64,000 nt of DNA from Microvirga splendida (GCF_016427565.1 NZ_JAELXT010000008.1:1-64000); one strand, 5' to 3'; positions 1 through 8,001 are shown, numbered from the stretch's first letter. Translations and numbers: made by a program. The notes: generated by a model from the letters alone, not told the origin.

Positions 1-2
1 TC

Positions 3-77
3 TGCAAAACCTGGCTCAAGGAGCCCAAACGCTTCAAACTTGATCCGGTCCATCAAATGCCGGGACTGAACATCTAG
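3..77 (+). CDS. C-terminal end of an unidentified protein (cut by window edge)
   Basis: An open frame enters from the left edge and stops at TAG 75-77. It encodes 24 residues ending in MPGLNI. The end is basic (KEPKRFKLDP), with codon use like the neighbouring genes. A strong open frame followed 30 bp later by a well-formed gene on the same strand suggests a real gene end. Too little is visible to name a family. Confidence 0.45.
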   Translation, partial: CKTWLKEPKRFKLDPVHQMPGLNI

Positions 78-107
78 TCTGACCACGCAGGTGGCTGGGA
101 GCGGGCA

Positions 108-1022
108 ATGGGAAAGCGCGAGGGCGGCGGAGCAGGACACATCGCGGCCTTTGCCGCGATGGCGTTGATCTGGGGCCTCACTTGGCTGCCTATGAAGATC
201 GCCTCCGAGGCGGTGCCGCCGATCTTTCTGGCGATGATCCGCTTCCTGCTCGCCGGGCTCTTCTTTCTCGCGTTCATTCTCGTGAAGGGGCTGCCGCTCA
301 AGGCAGAGCAGCCGTGGCGTGTCATCGTCGCGTCGCTTCTCATCACGACCGGCTGCTACAGCCTGCTGTTCTGGGGCGTGGCCCGCGCCCCCACCGGGCT
401 GTCGTCGATCGTCAATCTCTCCCTCATGCCGATCTTCCTGATTCTGGTCGGCGCCTTCTACGGCCAGGAGCGCATCACCGCCCGCAGGCTGGGAGCCATC
501 GCGCTCGGCGTCCTGGGTCTCGTGATGCTTTTCTCCGGACGAACAGGCACGGCGCAGGATGGCGCCTTGGTCGGCCTTGCCGCAGTGGCCGTGGCGACCT
601 TGAGCTATGCCTGGGGCGCGGTGGTCAGCCGCCCGCTGATGCAGGCGATGCCCCCGATCACCCTCGCCTTCTGGGAGACGAGCATCGGCGCCCTCGGCCT
701 TGTCCCCGTGTCGCTCCTGGTGGAGGGCTACGATCCCGCCTATTTCGTCGGGCTCACGGACGAGCGCGCGCTCATCGGCCTCGCCATCCTCGTCCTCGGC
801 GGCTCCCTCGGAGGGTTCTCGATCTATCTCTGGCTCGTGCGCGATTGGGGCGCCTTCCGGGCCGGGCTCTACTCCTTCGTCAGCCCCGTCGTGGCGGTCG
901 CCGTGGGCGTCGCCTTCGCCAACGAGGCCTTCGGCTGGCCGGAGGCCATCGGCATGGGCGTGATGCTCTCCGCCACGGCGCTGGCGCTCACCGAGGGCAG
1001 GCGTGCCGCAGCGGTCGCCTAG
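108..1022 (+). CDS. DMT-superfamily (EamA) inner-membrane transporter
   Basis: A 304-residue, very hydrophobic protein with about ten predicted membrane segments arranged as two EamA repeats (roughly residues 10-140 and 150-295). The first helix carries the family's typical start (LIWGLTWLPMKIA, near residue 18), and the second repeat has SYAWGAVVSR near residue 166. EamA proteins export or import small metabolites such as amino acids or their analogues; the substrate cannot be read from sequence. The ATG at 108 gives the expected length. The gene faces the Crp/Fnr gene tail to tail, and its TAG stop lies in the left end of a palindromic repeat (1020-1114). Confidence 0.85.
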   Translation: MGKREGGGAGHIAAFAAMALIWGLTWLPMKIASEAVPPIFLAMIRFLLAGLFFLAFILVKGLPLKAEQPWRVIVASLLITTGCYSLLFWGVARAPTGLSSIVNLSLMPIFLILVGAFYGQERITARRLGAIALGVLGLVMLFSGRTGTAQDGALVGLAAVAVATLSYAWGAVVSRPLMQAMPPITLAFWETSIGALGLVPVSLLVEGYDPAYFVGLTDERALIGLAILVLGGSLGGFSIYLWLVRDWGAFRAGLYSFVSPVVAVAVGVAFANEAFGWPEAIGMGVMLSATALALTEGRRAAAVA

Positions 1023-1114
1023 AGCTGTTTCCACTTGCGTGGAATCATCTCTCTTCTTTGGTTTGCCGCATTTTCTGACGGCGAACCGGAGCCACTTCGC
1101 CGAGAAATGCTTTA
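1020..1114. repeat. Rhizobiales-type intergenic palindromic repeat (family C)
   Basis: The interval between two convergent genes is filled by a mosaic element. It starts with TAGAGCTGTTTCCACTTGCG, contains GCGAACCGG followed by CCACTTCGCCGAGAAATGC, and ends in TTTAG. The pieces GTTTCCACTTGCGTGGAA and GCGAACCGG..CCACTTCGC resemble, from memory, widespread rhizobial intergenic mosaic elements. The left end supplies the TAG stop of the DMT gene and the right end the TAA stop of the Crp/Fnr gene on the other strand. Confidence 0.65.
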
Positions 1115-1798
1115 GTGATCGGTCCGGAACGCCTCGGCGACCCGCTCCTTGAGCACGTCCGGCTGGCGCAGGATTAGGGCACCGCGCGTCCGTTCGATCA
1201 GCCCCTCCTGGGTCAGCATGGTGAACTCCCGGGTGATCTGCTCGCGGCGGCAGCCGATGCGGGCGGCCACGATATGGTGGAAGGGCGGCGGCGTGATCAC
1301 CCGCTCGCCCGACTTGTCCTGCCGGGGCGTCGACAGCCGCAGGAGCTCCGAATAGAGCCGGTGCCGCAGGTCGAGCACCGTCTGCTCCATGAAGCGGGCG
1401 TTCAGCTCGCGGATGCGCGAGGCCATGAGGCAGAACAGGCGCTCGGCCACGGGCTGGTGGGAGAAGAGCATCTCCTTGAAGACGGAGGCCGGCATCACGC
1501 AGGCTTCGCCCCGGGTGAGCGCCGTGACGTTGGCTGAGCGGGGCACGCCGTCCAGAGCGGCCAGCTCGCCGAACAGGTCGCCGGGCTTCATTTCGTGCAG
1601 GATGACCTCCTTGCCGGAGGCGGTGCGCATGAGGACCCGCACCTCGCCGGACAGGAGAAAATAGACGTCCGTGGAGGGCTCGTCGAAGTCGACCACGACT
1701 TCTTCGGGATCGAAACGGCGCCAGTTGGCCCGCGTCTCGAACGGGGCGAGGTCAATCTCCAGCCCCTTGAACAACTTGATCCCAGTGAGCCGCCCCAT
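1112..1798 (-). CDS. Crp/Fnr-family transcriptional regulator
   Basis: A 228-residue regulator with an N-terminal cyclic-nucleotide-binding-like beta roll (about residues 20-130; GDLFGELAALDG and RSANVTALT are the typical phosphate-binding-cassette region) and a C-terminal HTH_Crp domain (about 150-215; HHIVAARIGCRREQITREF is the helix-turn-helix). There is no N-terminal Cys cluster, so it is not an oxygen-sensing FNR with an iron-sulfur centre. The cassette keeps the GELA..R.A pattern, so binding of a cyclic nucleotide is possible but not shown. The ATG at 1798 has an AGGGAGG-like ribosome site just upstream. An inverted repeat about 42 bp upstream may be its operator. Confidence 0.88.
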   Translation of the reverse strand: MGRLTGIKLFKGLEIDLAPFETRANWRRFDPEEVVVDFDEPSTDVYFLLSGEVRVLMRTASGKEVILHEMKPGDLFGELAALDGVPRSANVTALTRGEACVMPASVFKEMLFSHQPVAERLFCLMASRIRELNARFMEQTVLDLRHRLYSELLRLSTPRQDKSGERVITPPPFHHIVAARIGCRREQITREFTMLTQEGLIERTRGALILRQPDVLKERVAEAFRTDH

Positions 1799-1839
1799 CG
1801 GTTTCCTCCCTGCACGACATCTTGGCTATACCATAGATC

Positions 1840-1856
1840 CCGTACTTTCGGTACGG
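1840..1856. promoter_or_regulatory. Inverted repeat upstream of the Crp/Fnr gene, possible operator
   Basis: A perfect 6-bp inverted repeat, CCGTAC-TTTCG-GTACGG, lies 42-58 bp upstream of the regulator start at 1798, in a TA-rich stretch that reads TATGGTATAG on the minus strand. The position suits binding of a dimeric regulator, perhaps the Crp/Fnr protein itself. It does not match the classic TGTGA or TTGAT half-sites, so the link is an inference. Confidence 0.35.
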
Positions 1857-2013
1857 AAGAGATGCCGTATCCCTTTGTCAAGCCTCCAGGTTCCCGTCAC
1901 TGGCAATTCCGTCTATCGCCCAGGTTTTCTGCCGGGCAGCGGCAGGGCCGGGATTCTGCCCGGCGGCCACCCAAACACCTTGCCAGCGCGGCCCTCCCGC
2001 GCCAAAAGGCGGC

Positions 2014-3891
2014 ATGCTCCACGTCAACGACCTGACCTACCGCATCGGCGACCGGCTTATCCTCGACCGCGCCTCCTTCAACCTGCCTGACGGCGCGAAG
2101 GTGGGCCTCGTCGGGCGCAACGGTGCGGGCAAGACCACCCTGTTCAAAATCATCCAGGGCGACCTCACCTCCGAGAGCGGCTCCGTCACCCTGCCCCGCG
2201 GCATGAAGATCGGCGCCGTGGCCCAGGAGGCGCCGGGCGGGCCCGAAACCCTGATCGACGTGGTGCTCGCCGCCGACAAGGAGCGTGCCGCCCTGCTCGC
2301 CGAGGCCGAGACGGCGGACGGCCTGCGCCGGGCCGAGATCGAGACGCGGCTCACCGATATCGGCGCCCATTCCGCGCCGGCCCGCGCGGCCGCCATCCTG
2401 CACGGCCTCGGCTTCGACGCGGAGGCGCAGAACCGGCCCTGCTCGGACTTTTCCGGCGGCTGGCGCATGCGCGTGGCACTGGCCGCCGTGCTCTTCACCG
2501 AGCCCGACCTGCTGCTCCTCGACGAGCCGACCAACTATCTCGACCTCGAGGGCACCCTCTGGCTCTACGACTATCTCGGGCGCTATCCGCATACGGTGCT
2601 GATCATCAGCCACGACCGCGAGCTGCTCGACACCTGCGTGAACCACATCCTCCACCTCGACCGGGGCAAGCTCGCCATCTATCGCGGCGGCTACACGTCG
2701 TTTGCAAAGCAATATGCGGAAAAGCGCGAGCTCACCGCAAAGGCGGCCGCCAAGCAGGAGGCGGAGCGCAAGCACCTGCAGGCCTTCGTCGACCGCTTCA
2801 AGGCCAAGGCCTCCAAGGCCCGGCAGGCGCAGTCCCGCGTGAAGCGGCTGGAGAAGATGGAGGCGATCACGACCATCGTGGAAGACGACGTGCTGCCATT
2901 CAACCTGCCGGGACCGGAGCGTCCCGCCGCGCCGCCGCTGATCACGGTGGAAGGCGCCGCCGTCGGCTACGGCCAGCGCATCGTCCTCGACCGCCTCAAC
3001 CTCACGATCTCGCCGGACGACCGGATCGCGCTGCTGGGCTCCAACGGCAACGGCAAATCCACCTTCTGCAAGCTCATCGGCGGCAAGCTCGCTCCCATGA
3101 AGGGCGAGATGCGCACGCCCACGCGCATGGATGTCGCCTATTTCGCCCAGCACCAGCTCGACGAGCTGAACCCGAAGGCCACGGCCTACGACCATGTGGC
3201 GGAGCGCATGCCGGATACCCCCGTCGCCAGGATCCGCGCCCGCACGGCGCAGATCGGCTTCCCGGGCGCGAAGGCCGACACGCCGGTCTCGGCGCTGTCC
3301 GGCGGCGAGAAGGCGCGCCTGCTCATGGGGCTTGCGGCCTTCAACGGCCCTCACCTGCTCATCCTCGACGAGCCGACGAACCACCTCGACATCGACAGCC
3401 GCACGGCCCTGATGGAGGCGATCAACGACTATACGGGCGCGGTGATCCTGGTCAGCCACGACCGCTTCCTGATAGAGGCCTGCGCCGACCGGCTCTGGAT
3501 CGTCGGCAACGGCGGCGTGAAGCCCTTCGACGGCGACATGGACGATTACCGCCAGCTCGTCCTGTCGGGCGAACTCGATCCGCAGAAGCGCCCCGACAAG
3601 CCGCTGGCGCCCGGCGCCTCCAAGGTCGACGAGCGCCGGGCCGCCGCCGAGCGTCGGGCAAGCCTCGCCCCCCTCCGCAAGAAGCTCGAGGCGCTCGAGG
3701 CCCGGATGGCGAAACTCACAGAGGTCATCGGCAAGGTCGATGCGGCGCTGGCCGACGGCACAGCGTTCCAGAAGGATCCGGCCAAGGCGTCCGAGCTTTC
3801 CCGAATGCGCGCCGAGGCTGCTTCCACCCTGGAAACGGTCGAGGAGGAATGGCTGGCGCTGAGCAGCGAGATCGAGGAGGCGGGCGCTTAG
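2014..3891 (+). CDS. ABC-F family ATPase (YheS/Uup-like)
   Basis: A 625-residue soluble protein with two ABC ATPase domains and no membrane segments, which defines the ABC-F class acting on ribosomes. Walker A motifs are GRNGAGKTT (residues 34-42) and GSNGNGKST (near 345). Signature motifs are FSGGWRMRV and LSGGEKARL, and Walker B stretches are LLLDEPTNYLD and LILDEPTNHLD. The inter-domain linker (about 235-290) is Lys/Arg-rich, as expected for a segment reaching the ribosomal tRNA sites. A charged coiled-coil tail covers about 550-615. The role is probably translation-factor-like; no resistance phenotype can be read. A second ABC-F gene lies at 48393-50201. Confidence 0.9.
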   Translation: MLHVNDLTYRIGDRLILDRASFNLPDGAKVGLVGRNGAGKTTLFKIIQGDLTSESGSVTLPRGMKIGAVAQEAPGGPETLIDVVLAADKERAALLAEAETADGLRRAEIETRLTDIGAHSAPARAAAILHGLGFDAEAQNRPCSDFSGGWRMRVALAAVLFTEPDLLLLDEPTNYLDLEGTLWLYDYLGRYPHTVLIISHDRELLDTCVNHILHLDRGKLAIYRGGYTSFAKQYAEKRELTAKAAAKQEAERKHLQAFVDRFKAKASKARQAQSRVKRLEKMEAITTIVEDDVLPFNLPGPERPAAPPLITVEGAAVGYGQRIVLDRLNLTISPDDRIALLGSNGNGKSTFCKLIGGKLAPMKGEMRTPTRMDVAYFAQHQLDELNPKATAYDHVAERMPDTPVARIRARTAQIGFPGAKADTPVSALSGGEKARLLMGLAAFNGPHLLILDEPTNHLDIDSRTALMEAINDYTGAVILVSHDRFLIEACADRLWIVGNGGVKPFDGDMDDYRQLVLSGELDPQKRPDKPLAPGASKVDERRAAAERRASLAPLRKKLEALEARMAKLTEVIGKVDAALADGTAFQKDPAKASELSRMRAEAASTLETVEEEWLALSSEIEEAGA

Positions 3892-4003
3892 AAGGCCCGC
3901 CTGCCCGCCTCTACTCCCCCAGAGCAGGGGAGCTACCCCCTCGGAGCACACTCCGAATCGAAGCGTGGTCGTAAGCTGACCACAGCCTTATGGGGGGCTG
4001 ACG

Positions 4004-4186
4004 ATGAAAATCCTGATTTCCGCCTGCACCGACAGGGCGTTCGAGGAAGGGCTCATGCCGATGGCCCATCTGACGATGGCAACGGCATCGGCCGTGAACG
4101 ACAACGCGCCTCATGCTCCGTCCCGTTGGAGGCTTCGTCTGCATCGCAGGCACCCTGCCGACCTGACGCACCGGGCCGCCTCGTAG
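4004..4186 (+). CDS. Small ORF 1 of a tandem paralogous pair, unknown function
   Basis: A 60-residue ORF with a GGGGGGCT ribosome-binding site 5-12 bp before ATG 4004. I do not recognise the family. Its N-terminal 39 residues align without gaps to the small ORF at 4259-4426. Shared at the same positions are Ser6, Cys8, Thr9, Phe13, Pro19, Ala21, Asn32, Asp33, Pro36 and Ala38, with conservative changes at 5, 11, 17, 18 and 20. The C-terminal 20 residues are basic (RWRLRLHRRH) and do not match the partner. No clear signal peptide. The shared pattern is the main reason to treat it as real; genes this short can be chance. Confidence 0.5.
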   Translation: MKILISACTDRAFEEGLMPMAHLTMATASAVNDNAPHAPSRWRLRLHRRHPADLTHRAAS

Positions 4187-4258
4187 GGAGGGTGCGGCGG
4201 AGCACATCGAACCGTCCCGGGCAGGTCTACCTTCCGGCGATCCTCAATGGAGGTTTCA

Positions 4259-4426
4259 ATGGCCCAAGCCCTGTCCTACTGCACGGCGAAACTGTTTTCA
4301 CACGCCATCCTGCCGCTGGCGATGATGAAGCCGCAGCCGGTCGCGAGCGCCAACGACGACGATCCCCCGGCGTCAATGGGACGGCAGGAAGCCCCCAGGT
4401 TCGCCGCTGCATCGCTACGGTCGTGA
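4259..4426 (+). CDS. Small ORF 2 of a tandem paralogous pair, unknown function
   Basis: A 55-residue ORF starting at ATG 4259, six bases after a GGAGG ribosome site, and ending at TGA 4424-4426. It matches the upstream small ORF in a gap-free alignment from Met1: S6, C8, T9, F13, P19, A21, N32, D33. The first 25 residues are mildly hydrophobic (FSHAILPLAMM), followed by an acidic NDDD patch where the partner has NDN. The spacing (72 bp after ORF 1, 69 bp before the secreted protein gene) would allow one transcript for all three. Function unknown. Confidence 0.5.
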   Translation: MAQALSYCTAKLFSHAILPLAMMKPQPVASANDDDPPASMGRQEAPRFAAASLRS

Positions 4427-4495
4427 ACACCGGCCATTCCGGCTGCGTTCATCATGAGAGGCGCACATTGGTGCGCATTGAATGGAGAACGGACC

Positions 4496-4906
4496 ATGTT
4501 TCCTGCAGTTTTGGCCACGGCAATGCTCATCGGCGGCGCCCTGATCGGGATGCCCTCGCAGGCACAGGCGCAAGGGCTGGTGCAGTGCGCACGGGAGAAT
4601 GGCTTCTGCCGCGTTCCCTATCCGACCCGCGTGATCTACGGCATTCGCGGCCAGGGCGTCGAGGTTTTCGTCCGCGGGGGCGGTGTCCCCTGCACCAACA
4701 GGGTGTTCGGCGATCCCGCTCCGGGAGTCGCGAAGCGCTGCTTCTATATCGCCCGCGGATCGGAAAGGGGCCCAAGGCGATACGAGGAGCGGCCCAGACG
4801 ATACGATGACGGATACCGCAGGTCCTTCCGCGAGTACGATCGCGGTTATGAGGACTATGAGGACGACGGATACGACCGCCCCTTCCGTTCCTACGAGGTC
4901 TACTGA
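4496..4906 (+). CDS. Secreted Cys-containing protein with Tyr/Asp/Arg-rich tail, unknown function
   Basis: A 136-residue protein. ATG 4496 is preferred over the in-frame ATG 4454 because a GGAG site lies 9 bp upstream and translation then opens with a clean signal peptide (MFPAVLATAMLIGGALIG..) and an AQA cleavage site near residue 25. The mature part has four Cys (VQC, GFC, VPC, KRC) that could form two disulfides, and a GGVPCTNRVFGDPAPG stretch. The last 45 residues are low complexity, with repeated RRY, YDD, YED and DDGYDR. I know of small secreted beta-rich proteins with a CTN.xFGDP pattern but cannot assign a function. It is followed by a terminator at 4949. Confidence 0.72.
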   Translation: MFPAVLATAMLIGGALIGMPSQAQAQGLVQCARENGFCRVPYPTRVIYGIRGQGVEVFVRGGGVPCTNRVFGDPAPGVAKRCFYIARGSERGPRRYEERPRRYDDGYRRSFREYDRGYEDYEDDGYDRPFRSYEVY

Positions 4907-4948
4907 TCCCGGCAGCAGTCGGCCGGCCCTTGGCCGGGACACAGGAGC

Positions 4949-4977
4949 GATGAGCGCGCCGGTGTTGCGCGCTCATC
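4949..4977 (+). terminator. Hairpin after the secreted-protein gene
   Basis: A perfect 10-bp stem, GATGAGCGCG and CGCGCTCATC, around a 9-base loop, 43 bp after the stop at 4906. No long T run follows (GCCGTTTC), so it may be a weak intrinsic terminator or a 3'-end stabiliser. Confidence 0.5.
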
Positions 4978-5296
4978 GCCGTTTCAAGCGGATCGCGGAG
5001 AGGCTCGAGCAGGCCGTCCGGCACGAACCGCTCCCGACCGGCCCATGCCCGGTCACGGACCCTCCCCTGCCGCCTCGTTCCGGATCGGTCTTCACCCTTC
5101 GTTAGCCATGATCTCAGTTTGCCACCGGGCCGGCGGTTATACGGCAGATGAACGGGCCGCCTTGCCACCATTCAGCCATGCTGTCCGATGATGCAGTCAC
5201 GAGGGGTTAACCGCCCTATGGCACAACTCGGACCAGAAACCTTCGACGGGTCTCGCACTCAAAGCAGCCCGGCAACAGAAGACTGCGGAGACAACG
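4978..5296. other. Intergenic region upstream of the small RTX gene
   Basis: About 320 bp without a credible gene. It should carry the promoter of the RTX gene at 5297, but I see no confident -35/-10 pair. A GGAG ribosome site lies 7 bp before ATG 5297. Confidence 0.4.
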
Positions 5297-5965
5297 ATGG
5301 CGACCATCTACGGGGATGACTTCGACGACGATATCGAAGCTTTCGACACTTCGGATATCATCTACGGCTATGACGGGGACGATCTGATCTACGGCTTTGA
5401 CGGCGATGACGACATCTATGGCGGCTACGATCACGACACGATCTACGGCGGCTACGGGGATGATTACCTGATCGGCGGCGCCGGCCATGACGACCTTTAC
5501 GGCGACTCCGGGTTCGACGACCTCTACGGCGGCTCGGGTCTCGACTACCTTTTCGGAGGCTCGGGGGAGGATCTCCTGGTCGGCGGGACAGGGCGCGACA
5601 CCCTCGCCGGCGGAACGGGAGAAGACTACTTCACCTTCAAGAGGGGCGATTCCGGTCTGAAGACGAGCACGGCCGACACGATCCTCGATTGGAACAGGTC
5701 CTTCGACTTCATCGACATGACGATCAAGGGAACCAGGAGCAACTACCGCGAGTTCGAGACGGATGCCGCCTCCATCGCAACGGCCGCTTCCGACGCCGAC
5801 TATTTCTACGGCGATACGAACGTCAGGCACGTGTTCCTGTTCAATCCCGACATCGACACGGGATTCCTCGTGTCGGACCTCAACGCCGATGGTCTGTTCG
5901 AGACGGGTGTGGTGCTCAAGAAAGCCGGCCTCGCATCGGACATGAGGTTCGACTACATCATCTGA
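5297..5965 (+). CDS. Small RTX (haemolysin-type calcium-binding repeat) protein
   Basis: A 222-residue acidic protein. Residues about 18-110 hold roughly ten tandem nonapeptide-like units of the form GGxGxDxLY (GGAGHDDLYG, GGSGLDYLFG, GGTGRDTLAG), which bind Ca2+ in a parallel beta roll. The first units are unusually rich in Tyr and Asp (IYGYDGDDLIYGFDGDDD). The C-terminal 110 residues (DTILDWNRSFDFIDMTI, then ADYFYGDTNVRHVFLFNPD) resemble tails found on secreted RTX proteins, with no N-terminal signal, consistent with type I secretion. No type I secretion genes are in the window. Function is unknown: structural, adhesive or calcium-binding are all possible. A strong hairpin terminator follows at 5987. 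Confidence 0.85.
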   Translation: MATIYGDDFDDDIEAFDTSDIIYGYDGDDLIYGFDGDDDIYGGYDHDTIYGGYGDDYLIGGAGHDDLYGDSGFDDLYGGSGLDYLFGGSGEDLLVGGTGRDTLAGGTGEDYFTFKRGDSGLKTSTADTILDWNRSFDFIDMTIKGTRSNYREFETDAASIATAASDADYFYGDTNVRHVFLFNPDIDTGFLVSDLNADGLFETGVVLKKAGLASDMRFDYII

Positions 5966-5986
5966 GAGAACGTCCCGCAGAACTGG

Positions 5987-6014
5987 AAATGGCCGCACTC
6001 GGTGCGGCCATTTT
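5987..6014. terminator. Bidirectional terminator between the RTX and lipoprotein genes
   Basis: A perfect 12-bp stem (AAATGGCCGCAC, loop TCG, GTGCGGCCATTT) with T on the plus side and matching A on the other. It sits between convergent genes (5965 and 6071) and can serve both. Confidence 0.85.
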
Positions 6015-6070
6015 CGTTGGAAGGGTCGGAGACGTCGCCCCCGAAAAGGCTCCAGCCCTGTAGGCGAAGT

Positions 6071-6454
6071 TTAAGGCTTCACCACCCGGTCGAGGCTGTT
6101 GTTCACGAAGAAATACAGCTCGCGGCCGCCGGGCTCGGAATAAAGCACCTGCACCTCGCGCTGGCCTTTGCCGCTTTCGCCCACGAGCACGTCGGTGGCG
6201 GGCTTGCCCTTCAGGCGCACGAGATCGCATTCGGTGATGCCGGGCTCGATGGCGGCGGCCGTGCCAGCGGGCGTGCCGGTGCAGCGGCCATCGGGCCCGA
6301 GAACCGGACCGTCGATTACAGGACCCAACGCTGCGGAAGGTGCAGGAGCGGCGGCCATAGGTGCCACCGCGGAAGGCGGCTCGCTGCGCGTGCTGATGCA
6401 CGCAGACAGAACCAGCGCCACGAGGGCGACACCCGGCAGAACTCTTGCATCCAT
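6071..6454 (-). CDS. Putative small outer-membrane lipoprotein
   Basis: A 127-residue protein starting at ATG 6454. It opens with a lipoprotein signal (MDARVLPGVALVALVLSAC), whose lipobox LSAC puts the lipidated Cys at residue 19. An Ala/Pro-rich linker follows to about residue 45. The C-terminal half (GITECDLVRLKGKPATDVL..VQVLYSEPGGRELYFF) has the layout of SmpA/BamE-like folds, in which a G-x-T-ExxVxxxLGKP turn precedes a small beta sheet. It starts five bases after the S10 peptidase stop and is probably co-transcribed with it. Similarity to BamE is structural guesswork; no specific function is claimed. Confidence 0.7.
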   Translation of the reverse strand: MDARVLPGVALVALVLSACISTRSEPPSAVAPMAAAPAPSAALGPVIDGPVLGPDGRCTGTPAGTAAAIEPGITECDLVRLKGKPATDVLVGESGKGQREVQVLYSEPGGRELYFFVNNSLDRVVKP

Positions 6455-6459
6455 TCCGA

Positions 6460-8001
6460 TCAATCCTTCTTGTCGACCGCCCTCGCCTGCAGGGCCTCGT
6501 CGAAGAGCCGCTCCGCATCGGCCTTGAAAGCCTGCCGCGATGCCTGCCGCGAATAGAACATGTGGCCGCCTTCGTAAACAGCGAGCCCCACGCGCTTCTG
6601 CGGCCCGAGGTCGGGCAGTTGGTTCAGGAGCAGCTGGGACGCGAAGTAAGGGGTCACCAGATCGGTGAAGCCGTGGGTGACGAGGACGCGCAGCTTGCCG
6701 TCGAGCGCCAGAGCCTGCCGCAGTTCTTCCAGGTTTTCGGGGCCGCTGCGCCCGCCGCCCCAGCGCCATGCGCCGTTGACGGAACCGTTGAGCAGGTTGT
6801 AGCGCCCCTCCGCCTTGTAGTTCAGATTATGGGTCAGGTGGTGGACGATGGCGCTCGTCAGGGGCGCGGTCATGCCGTCGAGCACCGGATCCTCGAATCG
6901 GGAAACCTGCGCATTCGGGTTCGGATCGGCGATGGCCACATTGGCGTCGTAGGCGCTGACGATCTCGGACGAGCCGCGCCGCAGCTCCCGTTGAGCGGCC
7001 CGCATGTCGATGCGCCCGGCAAGACGGCGCGAGACTTCGGGGCTGAGCCCGCTCAACTCCGCCACGCGCCGGCTGACCCGCTCGACCGCCTCCTTGTCCT
7101 GGAGACCGCGCATCAGGTCCACGAGGTACTCGCCCGAGGCATAGGCTTCCGCCTCCTTCAGCGCCTCACGCGAGACGGAGCCATCGCGTGAGAGGTGTGT
7201 CGCGGCAAGCGATGGCAGAACGGCCGCATTGATCCAGGGCGCGCCGGCGCCCTGGTCGAGCCAGTCGAAGTCGAAGACGGGCGAGACGAGAACCAGCCCG
7301 CTGAAGCCGATGCCCTGATCGCTCTGGAGCTTCTGGGCCAGGAGCGGCCCACGGAATCCGCCATAGCTCTCACCGACAAAGAATTTCGGCGATATGAGCC
7401 GGTTCTTTTCCTTCAGCCACCGCATGACGAAGGCGGCCAGTCCGTCGATGTCGCCCTGGACGGAATAGAACCGCTCCCGCACCGGATCACCGCCGACCAC
7501 GCGGCTGTAGCCGGTTCCTGGCGGGTCGATGAAGACGAGGTCGGTGAAATCGAGCCAGGTCTCGGCATTGGGCACGAGCGCCGGAGGAGCCGAGGGGCTG
7601 ATCGTGGGGCCGTCGAGCGGCAGGAGCCACGGCCCGATGGCGAGAAGATGCAGATAGGCCGAGGACGCTCCCGGGCCGCCGTTCACCACGAAGGTCACGG
7701 GCCGCGTCGCCGGATCGGCATCGTCCCGCGTATAGGCAACGAACCCGATCTCCGCCTGCGGGTCGGCGAGGGTCAGGTGCCCGGCCGTTGCCGTGAAGGA
7801 CAGGGTCCGGCCGGGAAGCTGGAGCGTATGCCGCGTCACCGATTCCGGCGGCAGCGCCTGCGCTTCCCGGGCCTCGGGCCTGGGCCGGCGCTGCTCCTGC
7901 TGCTGCTGCTGTCCCTGAGCCTGCTGCTCCTGGGCTCCGGCAAAAGGGACAATGATGAAGAGGCTGAGAGCAGCAGCGAGCAGACGGAAGACGCGAAGCA
8001 T
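6460..8001 (-). CDS. Secreted serine carboxypeptidase, peptidase family S10
   Basis: A 513-residue protein. ATG 8001 is chosen over a TTG 24 bases upstream because AAGGA lies 8 bp before it and translation opens directly with a signal peptide (MLRVFRLLAAALSLFIIVPFAGA). A Gln-rich linker of about 20 residues follows. S10 hallmarks are the oxyanion-hole motif NGGPGASS (near residue 107), the nucleophile in GESYGG (Ser near 212), a catalytic Asp in HGFTDLVTPY and the His in EGGHMFY. It should cleave C-terminal residues from peptides in the periplasm or outside the cell. The lipoprotein gene at 6071 follows within 5 bp. Confidence 0.9.
   Translation of the reverse strand: MLRVFRLLAAALSLFIIVPFAGAQEQQAQGQQQQQEQRRPRPEAREAQALPPESVTRHTLQLPGRTLSFTATAGHLTLADPQAEIGFVAYTRDDADPATRPVTFVVNGGPGASSAYLHLLAIGPWLLPLDGPTISPSAPPALVPNAETWLDFTDLVFIDPPGTGYSRVVGGDPVRERFYSVQGDIDGLAAFVMRWLKEKNRLISPKFFVGESYGGFRGPLLAQKLQSDQGIGFSGLVLVSPVFDFDWLDQGAGAPWINAAVLPSLAATHLSRDGSVSREALKEAEAYASGEYLVDLMRGLQDKEAVERVSRRVAELSGLSPEVSRRLAGRIDMRAAQRELRRGSSEIVSAYDANVAIADPNPNAQVSRFEDPVLDGMTAPLTSAIVHHLTHNLNYKAEGRYNLLNGSVNGAWRWGGGRSGPENLEELRQALALDGKLRVLVTHGFTDLVTPYFASQLLLNQLPDLGPQKRVGLAVYEGGHMFYSRQASRQAFKADAERLFDEALQARAVDKKD

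Noticed and set aside
1897-3951. A 684-residue open frame antisense to the ABC-F gene
   Set aside because: Shadow of a GC-rich gene; Leu/Gly/Arg/Val-rich with no recognisable motif, while the other strand has full ABC-F motifs.
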